Source: Streptomyces tagetis
Lineage (GTDB): Bacteria > Actinomycetota > Actinomycetes > Streptomycetales > Streptomycetaceae
Length of the DNA: 64,000 nt
Direction: 5' to 3'
Assembly (NCBI RefSeq): GCF_018069565.1
Contig: NZ_JAGPNL010000002.1
Location: forward strand, 744,001-808,000
Positions 41,071 to 50,006 of this stretch are shown here, in pieces (the stretch's first letter is position 1; every line of letters starts with the position of its first letter). Both the position numbers and the translations under genes were made by a program. The notes under the pieces are model-generated. The model was not told where the DNA came from and did no database searches. It worked only from the letters and a program-made list of their open reading frames with translations.

Positions 41071-41849
41071 GCAGGGCACGGGCCGCCTCGCCGCGCGCGC
41101 CCCGACGCGTCCGGCACGAGCGCCGGTGGACCCGGTGGCACCGCGTCTGGGGCACGGTGGCCGCACTCCTCGGCGCGGCGGCCCTCGTGACGGCGGCCGT
41201 GTCGGTGGCCTTCGTCCCCGAACTCCTCGACGACGTACGCGACTTCGAGAACGCCCGGCCGTGCCCGACGGCCGGGCCCGCGCCCGCCGACTGCCTCCGC
41301 CCGGTCCTGGCGACCGTCCGGGGCACCGTCATCCGTGACGAGGGCAGGAACCAGCAGTACCACCTGCTGCTCCGCGGCGACCGCGACGTCCCCGCCGAAC
41401 TCGAGATGTACGGCGCCGATCCCGTGCTGAGCGGGTTGCGCGAGGGCGACTGGGTGACGCTGACCGTCTGGCGGGACCACACCGTCGCGGTCACCCACGA
41501 GGGCGTCACCCAGGAATCCGCCGACACCCCCGTCGGCGAGCCCGAGTCGGCCACGGCCCTGGCCTGCGCGCTGACGGCCGCCGGGCTCTACGGCGCCCAC
41601 GCCGGGACCGTCGCCGTCCGCCACGCCCGCCGCCACGCCCGGCAGGGACTGCCCGCCCGGCTCGCCTCACTGGGCGCGCACGCGTTCTGGGCCGCCCTCG
41701 CCGCCCTCCCGGCCCGCTTCGTGGGGGACTTCACCGGCCCGGTCGGCGTCGCCGTGACCTGGCTGCTGCTCCTGCCGCTGATCCGCCTGGCCGCCCTGAG
41801 CCGGCCGTGGTGGAGGGGCAGCCCCCACCGGGGCCTCCCGCGCATCTGA
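41067..41849 (+). CDS. Membrane protein of unknown function, gene B of pair
   Basis: 260 residues. One N-terminal helix (VAALLGAAALVTAAVSVAFV) is followed by an extracytoplasmic domain with two cysteines (RPCPTAGP and ADCLRPV) that may form a disulfide, and containing RGTVIRDEGRNQQYHLLLRG. Two C-terminal helix regions follow (TALACALTAAGLYG, then VGVAVTWLLLLPLIRL). Family not recognised; the outer domain looks like a small beta fold of the kind seen in streptomycete unknown membrane proteins. It overlaps the upstream gene and lies 145 nt before the isoprenyl synthase gene in the same direction. Confidence 0.72.
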   Translation: MSRARAASPRAPRRVRHERRWTRWHRVWGTVAALLGAAALVTAAVSVAFVPELLDDVRDFENARPCPTAGPAPADCLRPVLATVRGTVIRDEGRNQQYHLLLRGDRDVPAELEMYGADPVLSGLREGDWVTLTVWRDHTVAVTHEGVTQESADTPVGEPESATALACALTAAGLYGAHAGTVAVRHARRHARQGLPARLASLGAHAFWAALAALPARFVGDFTGPVGVAVTWLLLLPLIRLAALSRPWWRGSPHRGLPRI

Positions 41850-41994
41850 CCCCGGCCGCTTCCCCCGGGGCCGCGCGGGGCCCGGCCGGACGACGACGAA
41901 CGGCCGCCCCCGGTGAGCCGGGTGGCCGTGGCGCGGGCGGTCCCTCCATGATCGAATCTGTGCGCGAAACCGCACCCCACCATGGAGGGCTCAC

Positions 41995-43029
41995 GTGACC
42001 ACAATGTCGTACCTGGATCTGCACCGGCGCATGGCCGCGGGCATCGAGGCGGAGACGGACAAGGCCCTCGGCCTGCTCGGCCCGTCGGCGCCCGCCGTCC
42101 GCACCGCAGTCTCCGCGCTCCTCGCGGACCGCACCTTCACCTACCCCCTGTCCGTCCTGCCGCTGCTCGTCCACGCCGCGGAGACCGGCGACCCCGAACC
42201 GGCGCTTCCCCTGGCCGTCGTCCACCAACTGTGGTGGACCTCCGCCTGCTGCCTCGACGACCTCGCCGACTCCCAAGGCGCCTACACCGCCGGTGATCTG
42301 GACGACAGCGAGGCACTCCTCGCCACCGTCATCGCCGGAACGCCCCTGCCGCTGCTGGTCGTCGGCTCGGACTCCGTCCCCGAGGCGTTACGCGGCACCC
42401 TCGCCGCCGAGATCGTCCGCTGCTGGGTCGACGCGACCGAAGGGCAGTTGAGGGACCTCGCCGGACAAGCCGAGGGCGCCACCCGGGACTCGGTCACCGA
42501 GGTCTACCTCGGCAAGTCCGGGGCGCCCTTCGGCATGGTCACCGCGATGGCCGCGACGCTGGCGGGGGCGGACGCGACCCGGGTCGGGCGGTGGCGCCGG
42601 TTCGGCGAGGTGTTCGGCATCCTGTGGCAGCTCTTCAACGACCAGGACGACATCCTCACCGGCCGCAACGAGGACCTCCGCAACGGCACCGTCACCTACC
42701 TCCTCGCCTGCGCCCTCGACGACGGCGCCGCCCCCGTCCCGGCCGGCCGGATCACGGCCCTGCACACCGCCGCCCAGGGCAGCGCCGACGCGCGCACGGA
42801 ACTCACCGGCGTCCTCCTCGACGCGGGTGTGCTGCGGCGGTTCGAGGCCGACGTCGACGCCTTCCGGGGACAGGCCCACCGGCTGCTGGACGAACTCGGC
42901 GGCCACGAAGGGTACGTGCCCGCCCTCCGCGACCTCGTGGACCGCGCGTCCCAGGTACTGCTGCGCCCCGCGGCCCGGCCGGAGACGGTGTCTGCGGCCC
43001 GGCCGGAGACGGTGTCGACGGGAGGCTGA
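41995..43029 (+). CDS. Isoprenyl diphosphate synthase-like protein (TTA codon)
   Basis: 344 residues of the polyprenyl synthetase fold. The first Asp-rich motif is CCLDDLADSQGA (DDxxD form), the basic/small pocket region is VYLGKSGAPFG, and the second motif is LFNDQDDILTG. Such enzymes condense allylic diphosphates with isopentenyl diphosphate. The second motif keeps DxxDD only in altered form (NDQDD), so a divergent activity is possible. Leu codon TTA at 42388-42390 means translation should need the bldA tRNA, linking expression to development. GGAGGG precedes the GTG. The C-terminus ends in a duplicated 8-residue unit AARPETVS encoded by a 24-bp direct repeat (about 42970-43017). Confidence 0.83.
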   Translation: MTTMSYLDLHRRMAAGIEAETDKALGLLGPSAPAVRTAVSALLADRTFTYPLSVLPLLVHAAETGDPEPALPLAVVHQLWWTSACCLDDLADSQGAYTAGDLDDSEALLATVIAGTPLPLLVVGSDSVPEALRGTLAAEIVRCWVDATEGQLRDLAGQAEGATRDSVTEVYLGKSGAPFGMVTAMAATLAGADATRVGRWRRFGEVFGILWQLFNDQDDILTGRNEDLRNGTVTYLLACALDDGAAPVPAGRITALHTAAQGSADARTELTGVLLDAGVLRRFEADVDAFRGQAHRLLDELGGHEGYVPALRDLVDRASQVLLRPAARPETVSAARPETVSTGG

Positions 43030-43079
43030 CGGACGGCGGCATGAGGAGGGGGCCGTCGGCGGGGAGGGGACGGCGCCGG

Positions 43080-43115
43080 GGGAGCCACGGGAGCCCCGGG
43101 AGCTACGGGAGCCAC
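43080..43115. repeat. 9-bp tandem repeat, four units
   Basis: Four units of GGGAGCCAC/GGGAGCCCC/GGGAGCTAC lie in the 143-nt gap between the isoprenyl synthase stop and the convergent kinase stop. No function is suggested. Confidence 0.6.
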
Positions 43116-43172
43116 GCGGTCGGCCCCGGGTGATTCCCGTCTCCGTACGACTCCCGGCCGGCCGGCGCCGCC

Positions 43173-44156
43173 TCACCCGTACCGGTCGAACAGCCCCTGG
43201 AGATACTCCTCCAGGCGCCCGGCGAGGAGGTCCGGGGTGAGGTCGTGCCGTCCCGCCTCCCGCCAGGGCGTGCCGACCTTGTCCGCGTCGGGCGCGAAGG
43301 CAAGCGCGTCCAGCATCCGCCAGTAGAGATGGCCGGCCGGGTCGTCGTCGAGGACCCCGCCGGCCGCGGTGTAGTGACCGGCGAATCCCAGCCCCGCGGG
43401 TGCGCCGTACAGCAGGGCGAGGGCGGTGGAGCAGTGCGCCACGTCCAGGTCGGCGGGTCCCCACGAGGTCTCCACCCAGTCCACGACCCCGGAGACGGCC
43501 AGGTCGTCCCCGTCCCCGGTGAAGAGGACGTTGCCCGGGTGGAAGTCACGGTGCAGGAAGCGGGGCCGGTGGTCCGGGGGAGGGCGCCGGATCGCCCGTA
43601 CGGCCCGCTCCCACAACTCCGGCCGTCCGGTCGCCGCCGGCACGCGTACCCGGTCCGGGGACGTCCACGCCTCGTAGACCCGGGGCCGGGCCTCCTCCGG
43701 AACGAACAGCGCGTGGATCTCGGCCAGTTGCCGGGCGAGGAGCCGAGCCGTGCGCTCGGCGGTCCCGGGGTCGAGCCGAATCCGTCCGGGCAGGTGCGAC
43801 ATGAGCAGCGAGGGGTGGTCGCAGTGCCGCGCCCGCGCGTCGACGCGGTGCAGCCGGGCGGCGGGCACCGGCGTGTCCGCGAGGAACCGGAGGACGTCCG
43901 CCTCCCGGGTCAGCAGCCCCGGCGCGTGCCGTACGAAGAACGGGGTGACGAAGGAGCGCAGCACCAGGGCGTACGGCTCCCCGGGCCCTTCGATGTCGAG
44001 GCGGCGCATCCGTGAGGTCCAGCCGCCGCGCAGGGAGGTGACGGCGCCGACGCGTTCCCCGGGGCCGAGCGCGCGCTCCACCCATACCCGGGTGCGTTCC
44101 CAGGCCGGGGTTTCGGGGTCGGGCCGGATTGATGCGGTGCGGTCCCCGTGAGTCAT
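43173..44156 (-). CDS. APH-family phosphotransferase (aminoglycoside/homoserine kinase-like)
   Basis: 327 residues with the protein-kinase-like APH fold. Brenner motif is LHRDFHPGNVLF; the metal-binding Asp lies in VSGVVDWVETSWGPADLD, and the ATP-lobe lysine equivalent lies in the PYALVLRSFV region (here Arg, so nucleotide contacts may differ). Substrates in this family range from aminoglycosides and macrolides to choline and fructosamine; the resistance role is not shown. The ATG at 44156 was chosen; the frame is open further upstream into the GTGAAC-rich region. It converges with the isoprenyl synthase gene. Confidence 0.83.
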   Translation of the reverse strand: MTHGDRTASIRPDPETPAWERTRVWVERALGPGERVGAVTSLRGGWTSRMRRLDIEGPGEPYALVLRSFVTPFFVRHAPGLLTREADVLRFLADTPVPAARLHRVDARARHCDHPSLLMSHLPGRIRLDPGTAERTARLLARQLAEIHALFVPEEARPRVYEAWTSPDRVRVPAATGRPELWERAVRAIRRPPPDHRPRFLHRDFHPGNVLFTGDGDDLAVSGVVDWVETSWGPADLDVAHCSTALALLYGAPAGLGFAGHYTAAGGVLDDDPAGHLYWRMLDALAFAPDADKVGTPWREAGRHDLTPDLLAGRLEEYLQGLFDRYG

Positions 44157-44571
44157 GGGGCCCCAGCGTAGTGAGCACGGGCGGGGTCGGTCTGGTGAAC
44201 TCCGGTTGCGACCAAGGGAGTTGTGAATCGGGTTCACATGGTGGCGTCGGGACTGTGGCGGTCGGGGCTGTGGCGGCCGTGACGGTGGCGGTCGAGTTAA
44301 CCGCTCGCCACCGCCCGGCCGCCCGTGAACGCGCCACGCCGACACGGTGACTGTGAGCGCCGCTCACGGCGTGCCCGCCGTGAACGCGGGCCCACCCTGT
44401 GAACCCCTACACCCCGGGCATCCCTGTGAACCCGGACCCGCCGTGAACGCCACCCACACCAGTTCACAGCACCCCTCCTCGTGAACACCGGGCGACCTGT
44501 GAACTCCACCCCCGAGCCCACCCCCGTGAACCCCCCGCCAATCAGTCACCGCACTCCCGCGAAATTGACTG

Positions 44572-44577
44572 TTGACA
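44572..44577 (+). promoter_or_regulatory. Possible -35 element (TTGACA) of the catabolic operon
   Basis: A consensus TTGACA precedes the TetR-type operator at 44603-44616; a matching -10 would overlap that operator, so regulator binding should block RNA polymerase. The -10 itself is not clear. Confidence 0.35.
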
Positions 44578-44602
44578 CCCCATTCACGCCACGGTCATCA
44601 TG

Positions 44603-44616
44603 ATACTCCGTAGTAT
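44603..44616. promoter_or_regulatory. TetR operator upstream of dehydrogenase-thiolase operon
   Basis: ATACTCCGTAGTAT is a perfect 5-bp inverted repeat around CCGT, 12 nt before the dehydrogenase ATG. Almost the same sequence (ATACTCCCTAGTAT) lies upstream of the TetR gene at 50007-50639, so that protein is the probable ligand. Confidence 0.75.
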
Positions 44617-44628
44617 GACAGGAGCGAG

Positions 44629-45537
44629 ATGAACTTCGAAGGACAGGTCGCGGTGGTGACCGGCGCGGGCGGCGGTCTGGGGCGGGCGCACGCCCTCGCC
44701 CTCGCCGAGCGCGGCGTCAAGGTCGTCGTCAACGACATGGGCACGCCCAGCGGAGTCTCCACCGGGCAGAGCGCGGCGGCCGACGTCGCGGCCGAGATCC
44801 AGGCCGCCGGCGGCGAGGCGTTCGCCCACCTCTGCGACGTCACGGACGCCGACGCCGTCGAGAGCATGATCGCCGAGACGATCACGCGCTGGGGCCGCGT
44901 CGACATCCTCATCAACAACGCCGGCATCCTGCGGGACAAGTCCTTCGCCAAGATGGAGACGGAGCAGGTCCGGCAGGTCCTGGACGTGCACCTGATGGGC
45001 TCCGTCCACTGCACCAAGGCGGTCTGGCCGCACATGGTGGAGCAGGGGTACGGCCGGGTCCTGATGACCACGTCCGCCTCGGGCATCTACGGCAACTTCG
45101 GCCAGGCCAACTACGGCGCGGCCAAGTCCGGCCTGGTCGGCCTGATGAACGTCCTCGCCATCGAGGGCGAGCGCAAGGGCATCCGGGTCAACGCGCTCGC
45201 CCCGACCGCGGCCACCCAGATGACCGAGGGCCTCATCGACGAGCACATCCTCGGCATGCTCACCCCCGAGTCGATCGCGCCGGGCGCCCTCTTCCTCGTC
45301 AGCGAGGAGGCCCCCACCAAGACCATCCTCGCCGCCGGCGCCGGCGTCTTCGCCGTGGCCCAGATGAAGGAGTCCGCGGGCGTCTTCCTTCACGAGGGCG
45401 ACCGCTCTCCCGAGGTCATCGCCGAGCGGTGGGCCGAGATCAGCGACATGAGCGCACCGGTGATCACCGGCTCGGCCTTCGACCAGACCAAGCGGTACGC
45501 GGCCATCGCCGGGACCGAGCTGGGAGCCGTGCCGTGA
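44629..45537 (+). CDS. MFE2-type 3-hydroxyacyl-CoA dehydrogenase (SDR family)
   Basis: 302 residues. NAD site [16 protein letters not shown], then [11 protein letters not shown], catalytic Ser in [12 protein letters not shown] and Tyr/Lys in NYGAAKSG. The segment GGLGRAHA...DMGT and the C-terminal extension [20 protein letters not shown] are typical of the dehydrogenase part of peroxisomal multifunctional enzyme 2 (HSD17B4) and of bacterial homologues in acyl-CoA or steroid side-chain breakdown. It would oxidise a 3-hydroxyacyl-CoA to the 3-ketoacyl-CoA for the thiolase, whose GTG overlaps its stop by 4 nt. AGGAGCG precedes the ATG. A TetR operator lies just upstream. Confidence 0.88.
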   Translation: MNFEGQVAVVTGAGGGLGRAHALALAERGVKVVVNDMGTPSGVSTGQSAAADVAAEIQAAGGEAFAHLCDVTDADAVESMIAETITRWGRVDILINNAGILRDKSFAKMETEQVRQVLDVHLMGSVHCTKAVWPHMVEQGYGRVLMTTSASGIYGNFGQANYGAAKSGLVGLMNVLAIEGERKGIRVNALAPTAATQMTEGLIDEHILGMLTPESIAPGALFLVSEEAPTKTILAAGAGVFAVAQMKESAGVFLHEGDRSPEVIAERWAEISDMSAPVITGSAFDQTKRYAAIAGTELGAVP

Positions 45538-46745
45538 GGGAAGCCGTCATCGTCTCCACCGCCCGTACGCCGATCGGCAAGGCGTACCGCGGTTCCTTCG
45601 CCGACACCTCGGGCCAGCACCTGGCCGCCCACGCGATCACCGGCTCACTGCACCGCGCCGGCGTCGAGGGCCACGAGGTGGAGGACGTCGTCCTCGGCTG
45701 CGCCATGCAGGAGGGCACCACCGGGATGAACGTCGCCCGGCAGGGCGCCCTGCGCGCCGGGCTGCCCGCGTCGGTCGCCGGGATGACCATCGACCGGCAG
45801 TGCGCCTCGGGCCTGATGGCGATCGCCACCGCGGCGAAGCAGATCGTCCTCGACGGCATGGACATCGTGATCGGCGGCGGCGTCGAATCGATCTCCCTCG
45901 TCCAGAACGAGCACCGCAACGGCCACCGCACCACGGACCCCTGGCTGGCCCGCGAGAAGCCCACGGTCTACGCGACCATGCTGGAGACCGCGGAGATCGT
46001 CGCCGAGCGGTACGGCGTCGGCCGCGACGAGCAGGACGAGTTCGCCCTGCTCTCCCAGGAGCGCACCGCCGCCGCCCAGCGGGCGGGACGCTTCGACGAG
46101 GAGATCGTCGCCTTCACCGGCCGGCGTGCCGCCCCGGCCGGAGCGGAGACCGATCCGGCCGCGGAGCCGGCCACCGAGGAGTTCACCCTCGACCGGGACG
46201 AGGGCAACCGCCCCTCCACCACCCTCGACGCCCTGGCCGGCCTCCGCCCCGTCCTCCCCGACGGGAAGGTGAGCGCCACCTCCACCGTCACCGCCGGCAA
46301 CGCCTCCCAGCTCTCCGACGGCGCCTCCGCCGCCGTCCTCATGGAGGCCCGCGAGGCCGAGCGGCGCGGACTGACCCCCCTCGGCGCCTACCGGGGCATC
46401 GCCGTCGCCGGGTGCGAACCGGACGAGATGGGCATCGGCCCCGTCCACGCCGTCCCCCGGCTCCTGGACCGCCACGGGCTCACCGTCGACGACATCGACC
46501 TGTGGGAGCTGAACGAGGCGTTCGCCTCCCAGGCCGTACACTGCCGCGACCGCCTGGGCATCGACCCGGCCAGACTCAATGTCAACGGGGGAGCCATCGC
46601 CATGGGCCACCCCTACGGCATGAGCGGAGCGCGCCTCGTCGGCCACGCCCTGCTCGAAGGAGGCCGGCGCGGCGCCCGGTACGCCGTCGTCACCATGTGT
46701 GTCGGCGGGGGCATGGGCGCCGCCGGCCTCTTCGAGATCTTCTGA
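45534..46745 (+). CDS. Acetyl-CoA acyltransferase (thiolase)
   Basis: 403 residues of the thiolase II family. Nucleophile Cys in DRQCASGLM (about residue 90), then [12 protein letters not shown] (His) and CVGGGMGA (Cys general acid). The degradative fold is complete, so the enzyme should cleave 3-ketoacyl-CoA with CoA to give acetyl-CoA or propionyl-CoA. Its GTG overlaps the dehydrogenase stop, confirming the operon. There is no acyl-CoA dehydrogenase or enoyl-CoA hydratase beside it, so the pathway appears to enter at the 3-hydroxyacyl stage or to borrow those steps. Confidence 0.93.
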   Translation: MREAVIVSTARTPIGKAYRGSFADTSGQHLAAHAITGSLHRAGVEGHEVEDVVLGCAMQEGTTGMNVARQGALRAGLPASVAGMTIDRQCASGLMAIATAAKQIVLDGMDIVIGGGVESISLVQNEHRNGHRTTDPWLAREKPTVYATMLETAEIVAERYGVGRDEQDEFALLSQERTAAAQRAGRFDEEIVAFTGRRAAPAGAETDPAAEPATEEFTLDRDEGNRPSTTLDALAGLRPVLPDGKVSATSTVTAGNASQLSDGASAAVLMEAREAERRGLTPLGAYRGIAVAGCEPDEMGIGPVHAVPRLLDRHGLTVDDIDLWELNEAFASQAVHCRDRLGIDPARLNVNGGAIAMGHPYGMSGARLVGHALLEGGRRGARYAVVTMCVGGGMGAAGLFEIF

Positions 46746-46892
46746 CCGGACGGGCACACCGCCCTTTCGTCCCCCCGCGGACCCAGCACAGCATCACGCC
46801 GAGCCCGCTGCCGTACCGAGGCGACACGTCGCCACCACCCAGGGTGCGATCCACGTACCCACGAGCACCTCACCCCCGATGGAAGGGCTTCG

Positions 46893-48260
46893 ATGGCTAT
46901 TCATCCGGTTTCTTCGGCGGCGGACACGCTTCACGCGCGCGCCACCCGCAAAGCCCTGGTCAGGCTGCTGCCGATCATGCTCGCCGCCTACTTCATGGCG
47001 TACATCGACCGCACCAACGTCGCGCTGGCCAAGACCCACCTCCAGGCCGACGTCGGCATCAGCGTCACCGCCTTCGGACTGGGCGCCGGCATCTTCTTCG
47101 TCAGCTACGCCTTCCTCGAAGTCCCCAGCAGTCTGATCATGCACAGAATCGGACCAAGACGCTGGATCGCGCGGATCGCCCTCACCTGGGGCGCGCTCTC
47201 CGCGGCCATGATGTTCGTGCAGGGAGAGTGGTCCTTCTACTTCCTGCGCTTCTTCCTCGGCATGGCCGAGGCCGGCCTCTACCCGACGCTGATGTACATG
47301 GTCACGGTCTGGTTCTCCCAGCAGCACCGGGCCACCGTGGTCGGTTTCATCTACCTCGCGCCGACCGTCGCCCTGATCGTCGGCAACCCCATGGGCGGCG
47401 CGCTGATGGAGCTGGACAGCGCCATGGGCCTGCACGGCTGGCAGTGGATGTTCCTCATCGAGGGCATCGTGACGATGCTGGTCGGCGTCCTCGTCTGGGT
47501 CAGCCTCCCCGAGACCCCCCGTGACGCCAAGTGGCTCACCTCGGAGGAGGCCGAGATCCTCTCCGCCCGCGCCACCGCCGGCGGCGAGCAGCGCGACAGC
47601 CGCATCAAGGGCAACCTGAAGTCGGCCTTCGGCCGCCCCTTCATCGTCATCGTCGCCCTGATCTACCTCTTCAACCAGATCACCAACGTCGGCATCGTCT
47701 TCAACCTGCCGTCCATCGTCGAGGACCTGAACATCAGCGGGTCCTTCCTCATCGGCCTCGTCTCGGGCAGCTCCGGCGTCGGCGCCACCATCGGCGTGCT
47801 CCTCGTGCCGGTCGTACACCGGCGCTTCGGCAACGAGGTGGCGCTCATCGGTGTCCTCGCCGCCCTGACGGCGGTCCTGGCCGGGGCGTACGTGGTCTCT
47901 TCGTCCCCCGTGATGCAGATCGTCCTGATCGCCGTGTCCATGATCTTCGTGTTCGGCACCCTGCCGCTGTTCTGGTCCGTGGCCATGGCGCGGATGTCCG
48001 GACTGGTCGCCGCGGCCGGCCTCGCGTTCATCAACACCATCGGACTCCTCGGCGGTTTCCTCGGCCCGTACGCCTTCGGCCTGGCCGAGGACGCGACCGG
48101 GAACCCGAGCGCCGGACTGTGGGTCGTCATCGCCTGCTCCGTCGTCGGCGTCGCGCTCACCCCGCTGCTGGCCAGCGCCGTCCGCAAGGAGGACGCGGCC
48201 AAGGCCGAGGCCGAGGCCGCCGCGGTCGAGGCCGAGACCGCGGCAACCGTGTCGCGCTAG
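46893..48260 (+). CDS. MFS transporter of the anion:cation symporter (ACS) type
   Basis: 455 residues, 12 helices. The start of helix 1 reads LAAYFMAYIDRTNVALAKTH, the ACS signature found in phthalate, tartrate, glucarate and nicotinate permeases. Other landmarks are FVSYAFLEVPSSLIMHRIGP and AGLYPTLMYMV. The C-terminus is a charged Ala/Glu coiled stretch. It is probably the importer of the organic acid that the acyl-CoA ligase activates. It lies 147 nt after the thiolase gene, with GAAGGG before the ATG, and is followed by a strong hairpin. Confidence 0.88.
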   Translation: MAIHPVSSAADTLHARATRKALVRLLPIMLAAYFMAYIDRTNVALAKTHLQADVGISVTAFGLGAGIFFVSYAFLEVPSSLIMHRIGPRRWIARIALTWGALSAAMMFVQGEWSFYFLRFFLGMAEAGLYPTLMYMVTVWFSQQHRATVVGFIYLAPTVALIVGNPMGGALMELDSAMGLHGWQWMFLIEGIVTMLVGVLVWVSLPETPRDAKWLTSEEAEILSARATAGGEQRDSRIKGNLKSAFGRPFIVIVALIYLFNQITNVGIVFNLPSIVEDLNISGSFLIGLVSGSSGVGATIGVLLVPVVHRRFGNEVALIGVLAALTAVLAGAYVVSSSPVMQIVLIAVSMIFVFGTLPLFWSVAMARMSGLVAAAGLAFINTIGLLGGFLGPYAFGLAEDATGNPSAGLWVVIACSVVGVALTPLLASAVRKEDAAKAEAEAAAVEAETAATVSR

Positions 48261-48267
48261 GGCCCCG

Positions 48268-48301
48268 GGGCCGGACCCCGCCCGCACGCGGGGTCCGGCC
48301 C
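48268..48301. terminator. Hairpin between MFS and acyl-CoA ligase genes
   Basis: A perfect 14-bp inverted repeat (48268-48281 with 48288-48301) with a 6-nt loop follows the MFS stop at 48260 and precedes the ligase start at 48344. It may end the transcript or reduce read-through, so the ligase may have its own promoter. Confidence 0.7.
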
Positions 48302-48343
48302 GCCCGTTCGCCGGCACACGCAACGAGTCAGAAGGAAACGCAC

Positions 48344-49960
48344 ATGCACGGCCTCATGCAGGACCGCCCCTTGTCACTGCCGATGCTCATGGACGGCATG
48401 GAGCACCGGTTCAGCCGCAAGCACGTCACCACCACCCAGCCGGACGGCACGGTGTCCGCCTCCTACGGCGAGGTGGCCGGGCGCGTCCGGCGGCTCGCCG
48501 GGGTACTGGACGCCCTGGACGTCCCGGCCGGCGCCCGGGTGGGCTCCTTCGGCTGGAACTCGCAGCGCCACCTGGAGCTGTACATGGCGGTCCCGTGCAC
48601 GGGGCGGGTGCTGCACACCATCAACCACCGCCTCTTCACCGAAGACCTCGCCTACATCGTCGACGACGCGGCGGACGACGTCCTCTTCGTCGACCGCTCG
48701 ATCCTCGACGTGGTCCGCCCCCTGCTCGACACCTGCCCGAGCGTGCGCCACCTGATCGTGATGGACGACGGTTCACCGGCCGAGCCGTCCGCCGACCCCC
48801 GCGTGCACGACTACGAGAGCCTGCTCGCCGCCGCCCGGCCGGTCGAGGCGTTCGAGCCCGTCGCCGAACGCACCGCCGCCGCCCTCTGCTACACCTCGGG
48901 CACCACGGGCCGGCCCAAGGGCGTCCTCTACGACCACCGGTCGATCGTGCTGCACGCGATGACCCTGCTGATGGCCGACACCTTCGCCATCAGCGAGGGC
49001 GACACGGTGATGCCGATCGTCCCGATGTTCCACGTCAACGCCTGGGGACTGCCCTACGCGGCCCTCATGGCCGGCGCCGACCTCGTCATGCCCGGCCCCG
49101 TCATGGCATCGGACCGCCTGGTCAGCACCATGGCGGAGCACCGGGTCACCTTCGCCGCGGCCGTCGCCACCGTCTGGCGCGGCATGGTGCCCCACCTCGA
49201 CGGCGCCGACCTGGGCGCGCTGCGGCACATGGTCAGCGGCGGCGGCGCCCTGCCGGAGTCCCTCTCCCGCGTCTTCCTGGAGAAGACCGGGCTCCCGCTG
49301 CGCAGCTCCTGGGGCATGACCGAGACCAGCCCCCTGGTGTGCAGCGCGCGGATCTCCAGCGAGGAGGCGGCCACACTGAGCGAGGACGACCGGGTCACCG
49401 CCCTGGCCGCCCCCGGCCCCCCGACGATGCTGTGCTCGCTGCGCCTGGTCGCCGAGGACGGCTCCCTCGCCCCGCGCGACGGGGAACACCGGGGCGAACT
49501 CCAGGTCGCCGGGCCGACCGTCGCCGCCGGCTACTACGGAGCCCACCCCCAGCCCTCGGCCTTCACCGAGGACGGCTGGCTGCGCACCGGGGACGTGGCC
49601 ACCATCGACCGGCACGGGGTGGTGCGCATCGTCGACCGCACCAAGGACCTCATCAAGTCCGGCGGCGAGTGGATCTCCTCGGTGGAGCTGGAGAACGCCA
49701 TCATGGCGATGCCCGGGGTGCTGGAGGCGGCGGTGATCGCGGTGCCGGACGACAAGTGGGGGGAGCGGCCCCTCGCCTGCGTGGTGCCGCTGCCCGACGC
49801 GCGGCTCACGGCGGAGGACGTCCGCGCGCACCTCGCCGGCCGGGTCGCCAAGTGGTGGATTCCCGAGCGGGTCGTGATGCGGGACGGCCTCCCCAAGACG
49901 GCGTCCGGCAAGTTCGCCAAGGCCGCCCTGCGCCAGTCGATGGCCGCCGGCACCCTCTGA
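48344..49960 (+). CDS. Acyl-CoA ligase (fatty-acid or aryl-acid CoA synthetase)
   Basis: 538 residues of the ANL superfamily: P-loop CYTSGTTGRPKGVLYDHRS, WGMTETSPL, WLRTGDVATID, and C-terminal lysine in KTASGKFAKAAL. It activates a carboxylic acid as CoA thioester, the first step for breakdown by the dehydrogenase and thiolase. Pocket residues (PMFHVNAWGLPY) follow the medium/long-chain fatty acid ligase pattern rather than the benzoate type. GAAGGA precedes the ATG at 48344. It converges with the TetR gene. Confidence 0.9.
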   Translation: MHGLMQDRPLSLPMLMDGMEHRFSRKHVTTTQPDGTVSASYGEVAGRVRRLAGVLDALDVPAGARVGSFGWNSQRHLELYMAVPCTGRVLHTINHRLFTEDLAYIVDDAADDVLFVDRSILDVVRPLLDTCPSVRHLIVMDDGSPAEPSADPRVHDYESLLAAARPVEAFEPVAERTAAALCYTSGTTGRPKGVLYDHRSIVLHAMTLLMADTFAISEGDTVMPIVPMFHVNAWGLPYAALMAGADLVMPGPVMASDRLVSTMAEHRVTFAAAVATVWRGMVPHLDGADLGALRHMVSGGGALPESLSRVFLEKTGLPLRSSWGMTETSPLVCSARISSEEAATLSEDDRVTALAAPGPPTMLCSLRLVAEDGSLAPRDGEHRGELQVAGPTVAAGYYGAHPQPSAFTEDGWLRTGDVATIDRHGVVRIVDRTKDLIKSGGEWISSVELENAIMAMPGVLEAAVIAVPDDKWGERPLACVVPLPDARLTAEDVRAHLAGRVAKWWIPERVVMRDGLPKTASGKFAKAALRQSMAAGTL

Positions 49961-50006
49961 CCGGCGGCGGCGCCCGGCGGCCGGGCGCGTGAGCCCGTAC
50001 GCCGGT

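Larger units (their letters stand above)
44157..44628. repeat. Intergenic region (472 bp) with a cluster of GTGAAC hexamers
   Basis: Between divergent APH and dehydrogenase genes the hexamer GTGAAC occurs at 44195, 44325, 44380, 44399, 44426, 44443, 44481, 44499 and 44526, and its complement GTTCAC at 44232 and 44462; 44223 is GTGAAT. Most copies share the longer form CYGTGAAC. Start-to-start distances in the dense part are 19, 27, 17, 19, 19, 18 and 27 bp. A perfect inverted repeat GTGAGCG-C-CGCTCAC lies at 44353-44367. No open reading frame explains the pattern. Confidence 0.85.

Noticed and set aside
43173..44156. APH-family gene as an aminoglycoside resistance gene
   Set aside because: Only the general APH fold is visible; the family phosphorylates many substrates and no antibiotic cluster is adjacent.
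44195..44531. GTGAAC cluster as a classical PHO box or a plasmid-type iteron origin
   Set aside because: PHO boxes are 11-bp direct repeats and the spacing here is 17-28 bp. No replication initiator gene or AT-rich unwinding element is nearby.
44629..45537. SDR gene as the missing 2,3-DHB dehydrogenase (DhbA)
   Set aside because: Length and C-terminal extension fit MFE2-type 3-hydroxyacyl-CoA dehydrogenase, and it is coupled to a thiolase under a TetR operator.
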